NCBI GenBank assembly: GCA_030052745.1
Contig: JANBVO010000001.1
Coordinates: 1-64,000 of the forward strand
Reading direction: 5' to 3'
DNA length: 64,000 nucleotides
Origin: Pleurostoma richardsiae
Lineage: Eukaryota > Ascomycota > Sordariomycetes > Calosphaeriales > Pleurostomataceae
Positions 24,060-34,473 of this stretch are shown one piece after another. Both the position numbers and the translations under genes were made by a program. The first letter of the stretch is position 1. Every line of letters begins with the position of its first letter. Below the pieces are notes generated by a model. It ran no database searches. It saw only the letters and a list, made by a program, of their open reading frames with translations, and was not told the origin of the DNA.

Positions 24060-24649
24060 AGCGGCGGGACTCGTCTCCTCTACGGAGCTACGGCTGTGAG
24101 ATTGGGACTGGGAGACCAGAGAGAGAGAGACAGAGACCCATCCCGCAGATCCCACTCTCCAACCCGACAGTCACAGTACCATCATACACTACCACACGCG
24201 CACACCCACGCTACACCACACTAGAAGACACACCCTCGTCTTATCAACCACCGCCGGAACAGCCCATTCTACACGCAGTAGCGCATCTCTTCGCCGGCGC
24301 TAGCAGGAGGTCATAGAGGTCCCCAATCTCACCATCTCGGGCAAAAGTCAGACTGGAAGAAGTCAGACGCCCCAAGCGGGGAATAGCGGCCTCGTTCCTG
24401 CATGTCGGGTGCAGCACCGGAAAACGTCTAGCCCAGGACTCCGGCCTCCCTGCCTGCATCGCTCGCTGAAGAACCAAACGGCAAAGCTTGGCGAGCTGCC
24501 GTCAGAGCGCAGCAGCCCAGCTCTGCTAGCGCAGCATCTGCCCACGACGGCGTGGGAGCCGGCTGTTCACCCTACGTTTTACCATCTCACCCTCCAAGAC
24601 AGACCTGCAGGAAGCCATCTCGAAACCCCCATATTACTCCATCGACGCT
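24060..24649. promoter_or_regulatory. DPH6 upstream region (possibly shared promoter)
   Basis: A 590-bp region before the DPH6 ATG. It contains a GA-rich tract (about 24117-24137) and a CA-rich stretch (24180-24240), both common in fungal promoters. If the minus-strand hypothetical gene is real, this is a bidirectional promoter. Confidence 0.35.
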
Positions 24650-27478
24650 ATGGCGGCAGCAGCACCACCACCACCGCCACGGCCGGCCGCAGGAGGAGGC
24701 CTGAACGTGATCGCCCTCGTGTCGGGCGGCAAGGACAGCTTCTTCAGCCTACTCCACTGCGCGGCCAACGGCCACCGCGTCGTAGCATTGGCTAACCTCC
24801 ATCCGGCAAAGCCCATCCCTGCTGCTGCTGCTGCTGCTGGACACTCACCGCTGCGAACGAGCCCGAGCGTCGCCGCGGATCCCTCCCCGGGGGCCCCTGC
24901 CACTGGCACTATTGGTGCTCCCGGCTCTCAGGATGAGCAAGGGCCCGGGGCAGCTCCCTCCCGGCAGATGGGCAGCAGCAGCCTGTCCCTCGCCGCCGAA
25001 GATACGGGTCGTCCTATCAGCGGAGATATCCGTCGCGTGGGCCCTGAGCAGCAGGGTGAGCTCGACCAGGGGTCGGACGGCCAGGGCATCGGGGAGGCGT
25101 GCGGCAGCAGCGAGGAGGATGACGGCGACGAGGGGCCGGACCTCAACAGCTTCATGTACCAGACCGTGGGGCACCAGGTCATCCCCCTCTACGCCGCCGC
25201 CGCCGGCGTCCCGCTGTACCGCCGGCCCATCACCGGCGGCGCGGTGGACAGCGGCAGGGACTACTCGCACGCCGCGGCGCAGGAGGACGCCGCCGACGAC
25301 GACGACGAGACCGAGTCTATGCTGCCGCTCCTGCGGGCCGTCGTGGCCGCCCACCCGGAGGCCGACGCCCTCTGCGCCGGCGCCATCCTGAGCACCTACC
25401 AGCGCACCCGCGTCGAGTCCGTCGCCCTGCGCCTGGGCCTCACGCCCCTCGCCTACCTGTGGAAGTTCCCCGTGCTGCCCGTCCCGGCCGCCACGGCGGC
25501 GGCCGCCGGGGGAGCGGACGACGCCCAGCTGCTCCGCGACATGGCGGCCGCGGGGCTCGAGGCGCGCATCGTCAAGGTCGCGAGCGGCGGGCTGGACGAG
25601 TCGTTCCTGTGGGAGAACGTGGCGGGCGCGGCGGGCGCGGCGCGCGTCGGGCGGGCGATGCGCAGGTTCGGCGCCGCGGAGAAGGGTGCGGTGCTGGGCG
25701 AGGGAGGCGAGTTCGAGACGCTGGTCGTGGATGGGCCCAGCAGCCTGTTCCGCAGGCGGATCGTGGTCGAGGAGGGGGATAGGGTGGTTGTCAGGGAAGG
25801 GGGAGGGAGTGCGTGGTTGAGGATCCGGAGGGCCGTGCTGGAGGAGAAGCCGGTGGGGAATGGTGCCGATGACGGGGAGGTTCGGATCCCGGAGACGCTC
25901 GACGAGAGATTCCGCGCTGTTCTTGAGGCTCTCGCTGAGCCGGGAGGGAGTGCTGCCAAAGACGATGATGACCATCAAGCTCTCGAAGAGAGAGGACTCT
26001 ACACTGGTGGCAGACTTCATAACTCAGACAAACCCGGCCTTCTACAGTGGTGCATTGCGGCCGACAGACCTCATCAGCTATCCATGGAGGACGAGACGGC
26101 GTCGCTCGTACAGAAGATCCGCACAAAGTTGGGGGAGCTGTCCCTCTCACCCACCTCCATCATCAGCACCGTCATCATCCTACGGCGGATGGCCGACTTC
26201 CCGACCATCAACAAGATCTACGGCTCTCTCTTTCCCGACCCGAACCCGCCGTCGCGGGTGACCATCTCCTGCGGCGATCTGTTACCCCCAGACCTTAACA
26301 TCGTCATATACCTCACCGTCCACCGCGGACTCCTCGTGCCAGGCGACCGCGACGGCCTCCACGTCCAGTCCCGCTCCTACTGGGCACCCGCCAACATCGG
26401 TCCTTACAGCCAGGCTATAGCCGTGCCCGTCCGCACCCTGATGGATAGTGGCAGGTCAGCCGACAGCAGCGGCGGCAACAACGACGCGCCCTCCTCCTCG
26501 CGCCTGGTCTTCATCGCCGGCCAGATCCCCCTCATCCCCGCGAGCATGGACCTCCCGCGCGGGCCAGACCCCCTCCCGCTGCAGCTCGCCCTCTCCCTGC
26601 AGCACCTCTGGCGCATCGGCGTCGAGATGGGCGTCCAGTGGTGGGCCAGCGCGGCGGCGTACTTCCCCCACGCGGAGTCCGCCTCCGACGCCAGGCGCGG
26701 CGCGGTGCTCGCCGCCGCGGCTTGGAGGGCGGCTCACGCCTATGGCGCTTCGTCTCTCGAGGATGAGGATGAGGACGAGGCTGGGGGTCCGGACCTGTGG
26801 GATAGGAAGTATAACCCGCAGTACATGTCCTTCGGCGGCGACGCCGGCGGGAGAGGGGCCGGCGGCGGTAGCCCTTCGCTGCCGGACTGGGAGATCGTCG
26901 AGGGGATGCGCCGGCGTGAGGATGAAGGCGGTGGACGGGGGACGTTAGCCCCGTACGTCTTCTCCGTCGAGGTCGAGGAGCTGCCCCGGCAGGCGGGCGT
27001 GGAGTGGCATGCTCACGCCGGCCTGGGCGGTGTAGCTAGCCCCGAGAGCGTTCGGCTGCGAAGCTGCAGGAGTGTAAGGGGACCGCGAGCCTGGGATTTG
27101 CATCATTGCGTCCTGGAAGCAGCCGGCAGCGGACTGGGCTGCGTTCACAGCTGTGTTGCGCTGCGTCCGTCGGCTGCGGACGGTGCTCCCTCTCTAGTAT
27201 TGTCCGATGTACTTGGCGAGATGACTGAGGTGCTCCGCGACTCTCTCGGTACGGCGATCGGGGTTGTAGAAGAGAAGCCCGCTGGGGATGAGATTACCCC
27301 GTCCAGCAGGACCCCGCATCTGCTGTACGTCGACGCGACAGTCTTCTCTTCCGACGATATAGCTCGCGAGATAACGGAGGGTGCCTGCTCCGTTATTCCC
27401 TGCGCATCTATTTGGGATGCCCAGGGGCGGCAGCTACGTGCCGTGGGAGTGTTTAGAGATGTCATCGAGCTGCCCTGA
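24650..27478 (+). CDS. dph6: Diphthine-ammonia ligase (DPH6) with C-terminal RidA/YjgF-like domains
   Basis: A single exon of 942 residues. The enzyme performs the last, ATP-dependent step of diphthamide synthesis on translation elongation factor 2 in the cytosol. The N-terminal ATP-pyrophosphatase domain has the PP-loop SGGKDS at 25-30, then QTVGHQVIPLYA near 171, GAILSTYQRTRVE and the LAYLW core, and GEGGEFETLV, the usual Dph6 ending. Two RidA/L-PSP-like domains follow (about 475-570, containing ADFPTINKIYGSLF, and about 580-930, starting ANIGPYSQAI), the layout of yeast Dph6 (YLR143w). The protein is about 250 residues longer than yeast Dph6. Residues about 57-163 are a low-complexity insertion starting with a poly-Ala run, and there are further Gly/Asp-rich inserts in the second RidA part. 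The gene converges with the carboxylesterase, 211 bp between stop codons. Confidence 0.93.
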   Translation: MAAAAPPPPPRPAAGGGLNVIALVSGGKDSFFSLLHCAANGHRVVALANLHPAKPIPAAAAAAGHSPLRTSPSVAADPSPGAPATGTIGAPGSQDEQGPGAAPSRQMGSSSLSLAAEDTGRPISGDIRRVGPEQQGELDQGSDGQGIGEACGSSEEDDGDEGPDLNSFMYQTVGHQVIPLYAAAAGVPLYRRPITGGAVDSGRDYSHAAAQEDAADDDDETESMLPLLRAVVAAHPEADALCAGAILSTYQRTRVESVALRLGLTPLAYLWKFPVLPVPAATAAAAGGADDAQLLRDMAAAGLEARIVKVASGGLDESFLWENVAGAAGAARVGRAMRRFGAAEKGAVLGEGGEFETLVVDGPSSLFRRRIVVEEGDRVVVREGGGSAWLRIRRAVLEEKPVGNGADDGEVRIPETLDERFRAVLEALAEPGGSAAKDDDDHQALEERGLYTGGRLHNSDKPGLLQWCIAADRPHQLSMEDETASLVQKIRTKLGELSLSPTSIISTVIILRRMADFPTINKIYGSLFPDPNPPSRVTISCGDLLPPDLNIVIYLTVHRGLLVPGDRDGLHVQSRSYWAPANIGPYSQAIAVPVRTLMDSGRSADSSGGNNDAPSSSRLVFIAGQIPLIPASMDLPRGPDPLPLQLALSLQHLWRIGVEMGVQWWASAAAYFPHAESASDARRGAVLAAAAWRAAHAYGASSLEDEDEDEAGGPDLWDRKYNPQYMSFGGDAGGRGAGGGSPSLPDWEIVEGMRRREDEGGGRGTLAPYVFSVEVEELPRQAGVEWHAHAGLGGVASPESVRLRSCRSVRGPRAWDLHHCVLEAAGSGLGCVHSCVALRPSAADGAPSLVLSDVLGEMTEVLRDSLGTAIGVVEEKPAGDEITPSSRTPHLLYVDATVFSSDDIAREITEGACSVIPCASIWDAQGRQLRAVGVFRDVIELP

Positions 27479-27689
27479 GTATGGGCTAGATGTCCATCCG
27501 TCACTTAGGGACAAGTTGCTCAAAGAGAGAAAAGAGAACAGATAGAAGGATAATTAGAAGTGATACCCCAAGTCCTAGTCTATCGGTCTACGCAAATCCA
27601 AGTCGTTCACTCGTAAAGTCATCCAAGCATTAGATCGAGCGCACATATCTCCCCCCTATCGACCGCAAGTCCACCACCACTGCTTTCAG

Positions 27690-29838
27690 TCACTGCTCCA
27701 TAGTTTCCGCCAGCCCCTTCCAGAACTGGCACCGCGCCACCTGGCTCGCCGGCGTGTCCTCCATCGTCGTGTTGTCCAGCTCGAACACCAGCCTCGACCG
27801 CGTGTCCTCCCCGCCCGGCGAGGCCCACCTCCCCCACTCCGGCGCGCCCTCCTCCCGCAGCGCGCTGGGGTCCAGCGCCCGCACGAACGACAGGAAGTAC
27901 CCCATCACCAGCGGCACCATCGGCGCGTTGTACCCGGAGTAGCTGCGCGCCGACCCGCCCGGGATGCTGTCCGGGCCGAAGACCGCCGCCGCCTCGAAGA
28001 CGTGCGGCACGCCCAGCCCCGAGGCGGTGTTGTCCGCGTCCTGGACGTTGTAGCGGTAGGACCAGAGCGGGAGCCCCTGAGCGGCAGTTGTGTTGCTGCC
28101 GCTGCCACCGCTGGAGGATGACGAGTTGGAGGCGGACAGGGAGGCGTTGTAGTAGGCATCGAGGATGTTGACGCCCGGGCAGATGAAGGTCGCCTCGCCG
28201 TAGGCGGCGGACGTGGAGGGGAACCAGGCGTTGTGATTGGCGACGGCGGGCATGAGCGGGTAGGTGGCGACGATGGAGGCGGTGTCGTTGGAGGTGAGGT
28301 GCGGGTAGTTGTTCTTCATGAAGATCGTCATATCGCTGCTCGTGGCGGCGTTGAAGGCGAAGTAGGAGCCCTCTGTAGGAAACCAAGAAATTAGTCACTG
28401 GGAGGCAGGAGAGGAATACAGATCTTCCCTCTTAGATAGCGGTGGAAACGTACCGTTATTATCATTCCCAAAGAGAACGGGTACCTTGATGAGGTTGCCC
28501 TTCTCGAACATCGTGTACGGCAGGTCCTGTATCAGATCCCCATCGATACAGGGCGTCCAGTAGAAAAGCGGCAACGGGTACGACGTGGCGTTCGGGAACG
28601 CGCTCGGGACGTTCGCCCCCTGCAGCACCGCCGTGTCTTTGCTCCGCAGGCAGTCCAGCTGGTCCGCACCGCCCGCGTCGTCGCACCCGACGTCGGCCAC
28701 CAGCCTGTCGAACTGCCAGTCCAGCTCCTCGGCCCACGGCTGCGCCGGGAAGAAGACCGACTCGGCCACCGCGCCCGCGAACAGCCCGTCGTCGCGGCCC
28801 CCGTACGCAGCCAGGTGCAGCGCGACGGAGCCGGCGCCAGCCGAGACGCCGTGGATGACGACGTGGTCCGGGTCGCCGCCGAAGACCGCGATGTGCGACT
28901 GCACCCACTGCATGGCGGCGCGCTGGTCCAGCAGCCCGGCGTTGAGGGCGCCGTCGGCGCGGACCCTAGAGCCGGCCAGGAATCCCCACAGCCCGACGCG
29001 GTAGTTGAAGTTGACGAAGACGATGCTGTGCCCGGACTTCTCGATCACCTCAGAGCCATCCCAGTTGGCGTTCGCGTTCGCGGTGTAGCCTGTGATGCCA
29101 GAGGATCAGCAACTGATCGCGGGGCTCTATGCGAACCACAAGCGGCGCAGTTAGCTCATCCCGCGAGAACTCACCACCACCTTGGATGAACAGCCAGACC
29201 GGCAGCTTGGACTTCTCCGTCGCGTTCGCCGGCGCCCAGACGTTGATGAACAGACAGTCCTCGTCCTCGCCGTCGGCCGGGTACCCCATCGAAGTGCCGA
29301 GGCAGATGGGGCCGAACTAAGAGGCGCAAGATACACATCAGGCCAAGATAATCCCATTGAGCTCTCATCTCTCTCCAGGGTCGTCACGTACCTCCTCAGC
29401 AGACAGCAGGCCCTGGTTGTCCGGCGGGTCGGCAGGCGCCCGCCACCTAAGATCACCGAGCGGTGGCGCGGCGTAGCGCATGCCGCGGAAGCGCACGAGG
29501 TGGTTCGAGAGACGAGTTCCCGTGTACGTCGCGTAGCCCAAGCTGACTTTCGGCTTGAGGAGAGTCTTCCGCGCGAGCAGGGAAGGCGAAAAGTTAGCTT
29601 CCGGCTCTCAACACGAGGGGGAGCAAAAGGCCGACATCATATAAGAGCCTAAGCAACACACCTCATTGTCGTGGTCAAAGTAGCCCAGCACGCCCAGGAC
29701 CACCAGGATCACCAGCAACACCAGGACGGCACCCGCGGCGAGGATGGCCACCCTCCATCTGGACCAGCGGCTCTTCTTCACCTTCTTGGGGCTGGGCTGT
29801 GCATTTTCCGCGACGCTGCCCTCCGGTGCGTCGGTCAT
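27690..29838 (-). CDS. Type-B carboxylesterase/lipase, N-terminally membrane-anchored
   Basis: Five exons on the minus strand (29838-29662, 29565-29392, 29316-29175, 29089-28454, 28372-27690) give 603 residues. All junctions have GT...AG ends and consistent phases. An N-terminal cytosolic basic stretch (KKVKKSRWSRWR) precedes one hydrophobic segment (about 30-52), so it is a type II membrane protein with its esterase domain in the lumen or outside. Family features are RFRGMRYAAPPLGDLRW, the EDCLFINVW motif, the oxyanion loop QGGGY, the nucleophile elbow GVSAGAGS, the acidic partner region NNEGSYFAF (formed across an exon junction) and the His block GVPHVFEAAAVFG. The expected reaction is carboxyl-ester hydrolysis; the substrate cannot be told. 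All three catalytic positions appear intact. Confidence 0.9.
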
Positions 29839-30985
29839 TGGGGAGGGCAGGACTGAGAGGCTCGGGTCCGTCTCAAGTCATCAACGTCGCATTGCGGGAT
29901 TGACGAGGGCGGTAGAGAGTTTCTATTTGGATCGGCCAGATCGTGAGCGGGCCGCCGACCGGCTTAAATGATGCGAATAGTGCACGGCGCAAGAGAACTG
30001 TCGTATCGTTAGCAACATTCCAGTCTGCAAGGGAAGGACAACACCTGCTTCGCTCGATAAGTGAGGATGCTTAATTAGCTGACAGCTACGATATCCAAGA
30101 GAAGATAAGCGACCCAGCAATACGAGCAATAGCAGCAATAACAAGAGCAAGGTATCATGATAATGTGGATGCTTGTCCGGTTCAGGTCCACCGAACGCAT
30201 TAAATGCAGACGTCCGACCGACCGACCACAACAAAAAGGAAGAAGGATCCGGGGAGGACCTGCATTAGTCGCTTCCGTCGGAGGGGATGACGGTCGAGAT
30301 GACCCGCTGGGGAATGGATGGATTGCTCGGCACGTCCAAACCCGGGCGCTCTTCTTGTGTCGGTACTGTACGAGAGACGCCATGCCTGATCGACACGAGC
30401 CGTCACGCCGGAGCGAGATTGGACCCACGTCTGCCGGATCACCAGACGGAATGACATCAGCGACCTCTGATAGGGAGCGGCCTGCCATCACCATCTGTTT
30501 CACCCCGGTCGGCCTCTTCTGCGCTGTGTCATGAACGGACGTGGCGATGTGTGCGTGATGGGGGCACGGCAATGCATGCGGCCTCGACATGTTCGCTGGA
30601 CACAAACAACTAGACTGCAGCTAGCCGAGTGTCGCTGCAGCCTCGCTGACACAGAAGCCGCTTCCTGATACCGTCCGACCAAGAATTCAATAACTGTTTT
30701 TCGCTGTCCAGGTGGCCACCAGCAGCAGCAGTGTAATTGATTGTGTACAGCATTCACATGTGAAGTTCAAGGGTGAAGCCTCCCGCCTCCCCTCCCAGCT
30801 TTCCCTTCCTAATACACCGCCCCTTTTCCCAGCCGAGTTTACCAAACCCTGAGGTGATGCGTAGGAGATACCATATATCCGTCCACTCGGCAAACCATCA
30901 CAATACGCTTTTTGACATCGAATTCAGGATATCCTATCGGAGGGAAACGCTTGGCTTCAGACGGGCCATTGTCCCCCGTAAGCCG
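29839..30985. other. Intergenic between carboxylesterase promoter and DGAT2 3' end
   Basis: 1.15 kb without a supported gene. It should hold the carboxylesterase promoter (both neighbours are on the minus strand) and the DGAT2 3' UTR. A run of AGCAGCAATAACAAGAG-type purine-rich repeats lies near 30118-30150. Confidence 0.6.
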
Positions 30986-32752
30986 CTAATCCAGGAACCT
31001 CAGCTCCTCCTTCCGGCCCTTCGCGAACTCGTCCTTGTACGTGTCCCAGATCTTCTGCAGCTCTGCCGAGTACAAGCCGTGCAGCCGGTCCACCTCGTCG
31101 TTCTGCGGGTTCGCGTCCTGCACTACCTTGATCGGCTTCCCCACCACGATGTTCATCGACCGCCGGTACGGCATCATGCCCACGTCGTAGTTGAAGATGC
31201 CCCGCCCGTGCAGGAACGGCAGCGTGAACTTCCACACCTTGAGCACGTGCATCTGGAACCGGTGCAGCCGTGGGTACTCGGCCGGCTTCAGCTGGTCGTA
31301 CAGCTCGTTCTCGCCGAACGCCAGCACCGGCACCAGGTCCGCCCCCGTACGCACCGCCAGCTTGATGAAGCCCTTGCGTTCCTTGAAGATGAGGTGCAGC
31401 GTGCCTGGCTGCGCCTCCAGGGACTCGCGCGCGCCGCCGACCACGATCGTCACGGCCCGTCCCATGCCCTCGTTGTTGGCGCCGCCGCGCGTCAGGATGT
31501 TGGTGATGGATTCTTTGCTTACAGAACAGCATCCCATGCTCAGGACGTACTCGCGGTACAAGGGGAGGCGGAAGTTGGAGTCCAGGGTCAGCAGGCTGTT
31601 CGTGATGCCCGGGAACTTCTCAGAGAAGCCGAGAGCGTTGGAGCCAAACGCCACCCACGCACCGTGGGATATGATACCATGTGGGTGGTAGCCGAAGATG
31701 TACTTCCTGGTCGCCGGGAGCTCGTGTGTCTTGTGCAGTTTCGCCGGGAAGTATTCGCCGAAGTAGGTCCACCACCGTAGATTGCGGAACCACTCTCTGC
31801 GACCGCGGAGCCTGCCATCCGTCGCGTCCGTGTTCTGTAGGATATACAGCAGGTAGATGATGATGAGGGGCCAGAGGAATGGGAGCGCGCAGAGGAAGAA
31901 GAATATGGTAAGAGTACTGCCCATGCATATGGAATGACCGAGCACAGCGGCGGTCTGGAATCGGCGGCGCAAGGGGACTCTGAGCGGCGCCCACCTGATG
32001 CCCGCCAGCTCCGGCGCTGCCTCTTTGTGATCGCGCTCATGGGCTTCTTTGGCAGTCTCCTCGATATCAGCAACACTGGGATACTTCTCAGCGGAGGAAG
32101 GCAGCTCGCATGAGGTATGAAGATCATGCGAATGCCCTGTACCGTCTCCGTTCACGTCGACCGTGCCGTCCCCGCTTGCTTTAGTATGCAGCATCCCACC
32201 AATATTCTCGGAAGCTGTATCCTCATCATCCAGAGGCTTGACATCCACCGGGCGGTCGACAGACACGTCTGCATCCCGTTGTTCCACCTCCGCGGGGTCC
32301 TCTTTCACGGCCTGTGCGTATGTGAGATGCCCCGACTGAGCATCATGCGTCTTCCCATTTGAAAGATTGGCATCTGATTCTGTGTCCGCAGGCTCCTTCA
32401 CAGCGCCCGCATACGAAACAGGCTGGGACTCGGCGTCTCCGTTGGTTTTGCCGCTGGAGTGGTTGGCCTCTCGCTTTTCAACGTCTACCGGATCCTCCTT
32501 GACCGCGTCGGCATATGAGAGATGGTCAGACTGCGGAGAACTCTTCGTATCCGTCTTCTCACTCTTAATGGACGGTGTCTTGCGATGTTTCGTCGGCGTC
32601 CTCGGGCTGGAATCGAGACCCTACTCAGTAGCACCAATACGTCAGCTTCCCGCGGAAATAGGTACGTATAAAGACGGGCAACTAACCTCTCCGCCGTACT
32701 CATGCGCGCTCTCCTGCCTCTCGTTCGGAGGCCTGGATGCCGAGGTATCCAT
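30986..32752 (-). CDS. dgat2: Diacylglycerol O-acyltransferase 2 (DGAT2) family
   Basis: Exon 1 is 32752-32687 (MDTSASRPPNERQ...) and exon 2 is 32620-30986; the 66-nt intron is GTTAGT...GAGTAG. The protein has 566 residues. It makes triacylglycerol from diacylglycerol and acyl-CoA at the ER/lipid droplet. Evidence: hydrophobic hairpin (about 247-285), the active-site motif YHPHG (HPHG at 334-337), VGGARESL, RKGFIKLAVRTGADLVPV, FGENELYDQ and the C-terminal NIVVGKPI block. The N-terminal extension of about 230 residues is hydrophilic and carries three copies of a YAxAVKE(D)P motif at 58, 92 and 123, spaced 34 and 31 residues. Taking only the long second-exon frame would truncate the protein by at least 95 residues. 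Confidence 0.93.
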
Positions 32753-34473
32753 GTCGGTTATGTAGGAATTGTCTGAGCCAGCTGTAGCTCGGGGGAGGCG
32801 GGCTATGCGGCAGCGGCCGTCAAGAGGGATAACAGAGGCGGAAGGGAAATGGGACAAATTCGACAGCCGCTGATGGAGCGTTGACGCGCCGTGTCGATGA
32901 GAAACAGCCGGTATATCGGGGCAGGCGGTGATTCCGGCGAGATGGAAAGCAGAACTCGGAGCCAGTCAACACCGCTGCTATCGGTAACCGTCGGGCATAT
33001 GCAAGGACCCGGAGTCGAGAAACCGTTATTATCGGGACGAGAAAGAAATGATACGGGCGTCGATACGAAGGTGGGGAGCCGTCAATGCAGACAAAAGAGA
33101 ACAAATGTAGAGAGAATGTGGTTCTCCAGGGGAGCACAGAAGACGATGCCCAGAGAATCGACGATGCGAGCGTAAGCTCCAGATTACAACGATGATGGAA
33201 AGCTTCCGTCACCAGCCAGGCCCAGGCATAACAGACCGACCAGCTAGCAAGCAGCCAACACGGAGCTTCCCAGCACCAGCAGTACTAGCAGCAGCAGCGA
33301 GCAGCAAGCAGCAGCACACCGGCTCGGCGATTGGGGCTGATGACGTTGTGCGCAGGACCAAAAGGTGGAGCTGCGAAATGGCTTCCGGAGCCAAAGACGA
33401 CCCCGGCACTAATGAGCCACAGCCACGACGCCGCGCTCTTAGTCTGACAATACGCGCTCGTCCGCTTTCACATGTTGAACTCGGGAGATCAGGCGAGACG
33501 AGACGGGCCACGCGGAGCCGGAGCAACCGCCAATGCTCGTAATTCTGCCGGCATCAGGGTCCTGGCGCGCCTGGAAAGTACATACACATCGGTATTGCTG
33601 GCTGTCCCCGAGTGGGGGGTTCGTACCTGAACCCGCGAGCCCCTGAATACCGTACATCTGTCCATATCTAGAGCCTCCCTAGAACTGAGAGAAGTTATTC
33701 GACAGGCAGTCTATAGAAGAAGCCTTAGGGACAGTAGTTTAGTCTCTATCCCCCAGTACGCTCAAGAGCAGCTGTAGTGCGACGTACTTCAGGGGCGTAG
33801 GCATAGCGTCAGTGAACATAACCAGGCATCGGGTCCGCGTGTTCCTGCATATGGACGGACACTTAACAACCACTTGCGAGAGCGTGTCGTTTGTTGGAAC
33901 TTGGTGTATTGCAGCTTTTCTGGCCTCATATCGTGTGGCTGCTTCGAATCCATCTGTTCGACAGGCTATATATAATACAAGGTGTCAAAAGCCACGCAAT
34001 CCGGTGCACGTTTGCGTGCGCCAGCCCTGATTGTACTCTCCGGTTTCCCGACCTTTAGGACGCAGCATGTTCTCGTCGGAGGCCACGGCGACGGTCTAGG
34101 GCTTCGAATGCTGGCCCAAGATGCTCGCCGGCCATCCGTCGTCCACCCCAGATGGTGTATGACATGAAGAAAATCGCGAACAACTTTTCTCTCGACAACT
34201 GGAGCTCCGCCATGATAAACCCCCAGTCAATAAACGCCGATCTGAACCCCCACCCAACCCCCGAGTTTTTGGATGAGCACGCCTTGGAAGGGATAACTGT
34301 ACAACGACATGACAGAAAGCAAGGTTGGTAAGGAATTATAAATGCAAATCCCCGAGCACCGTTACACCAGTTTGGCGCTTCCCTACCGACTGAAAGGTGA
34401 GCAACGTTGCCCATGCAGTCCTGACTGATGACACGCACAGAAACAGGCCAACGCCAACGAAAAGCTCACGTCT
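32753..34473. other. Intergenic, DGAT2 promoter and C2H2-factor 3' flank
   Basis: 1.7 kb with no supported gene. Part near 33240-33320 is an AGCAGC/AGCAAGCAG-rich tract. A 63-nt predicted multi-hairpin element lies at 33590-33652 and is listed separately. Confidence 0.6.
33590..33652. other. Compact inverted-repeat element, predicted three-way junction
   Basis: The outer 7-bp stem CGGTATT/AATACCG (33590-33596 with 33646-33652) encloses a 4-bp GGCT/AGCC stem (33600-33603 with 33638-33641). Inside are two hairpins: CCCC-GAGT-GGGG (33606-33617) and GGTTC-GTACCT-GAACC (33618-33633). About 20 of 63 positions pair with their partners in Watson-Crick fashion, and all four stems are perfect. The outline is tRNA-like in size and acceptor-stem length, but there is no T-loop consensus, so I do not call a tRNA. 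It could be a structured RNA, a decayed SINE or chance. Confidence 0.3.

Noticed and set aside
30773-31780. 335-codon plus-strand open frame opposite DGAT2
   Set aside because: Antisense shadow of the DGAT2 catalytic domain, His/Arg/Val-rich as expected from reverse-complement codon bias.
33590-33652. tRNA call for the hairpin element
   Set aside because: The size and 7-bp outer stem fit, but there is no box A/box B consensus, no T-loop and no plausible anticodon arm.
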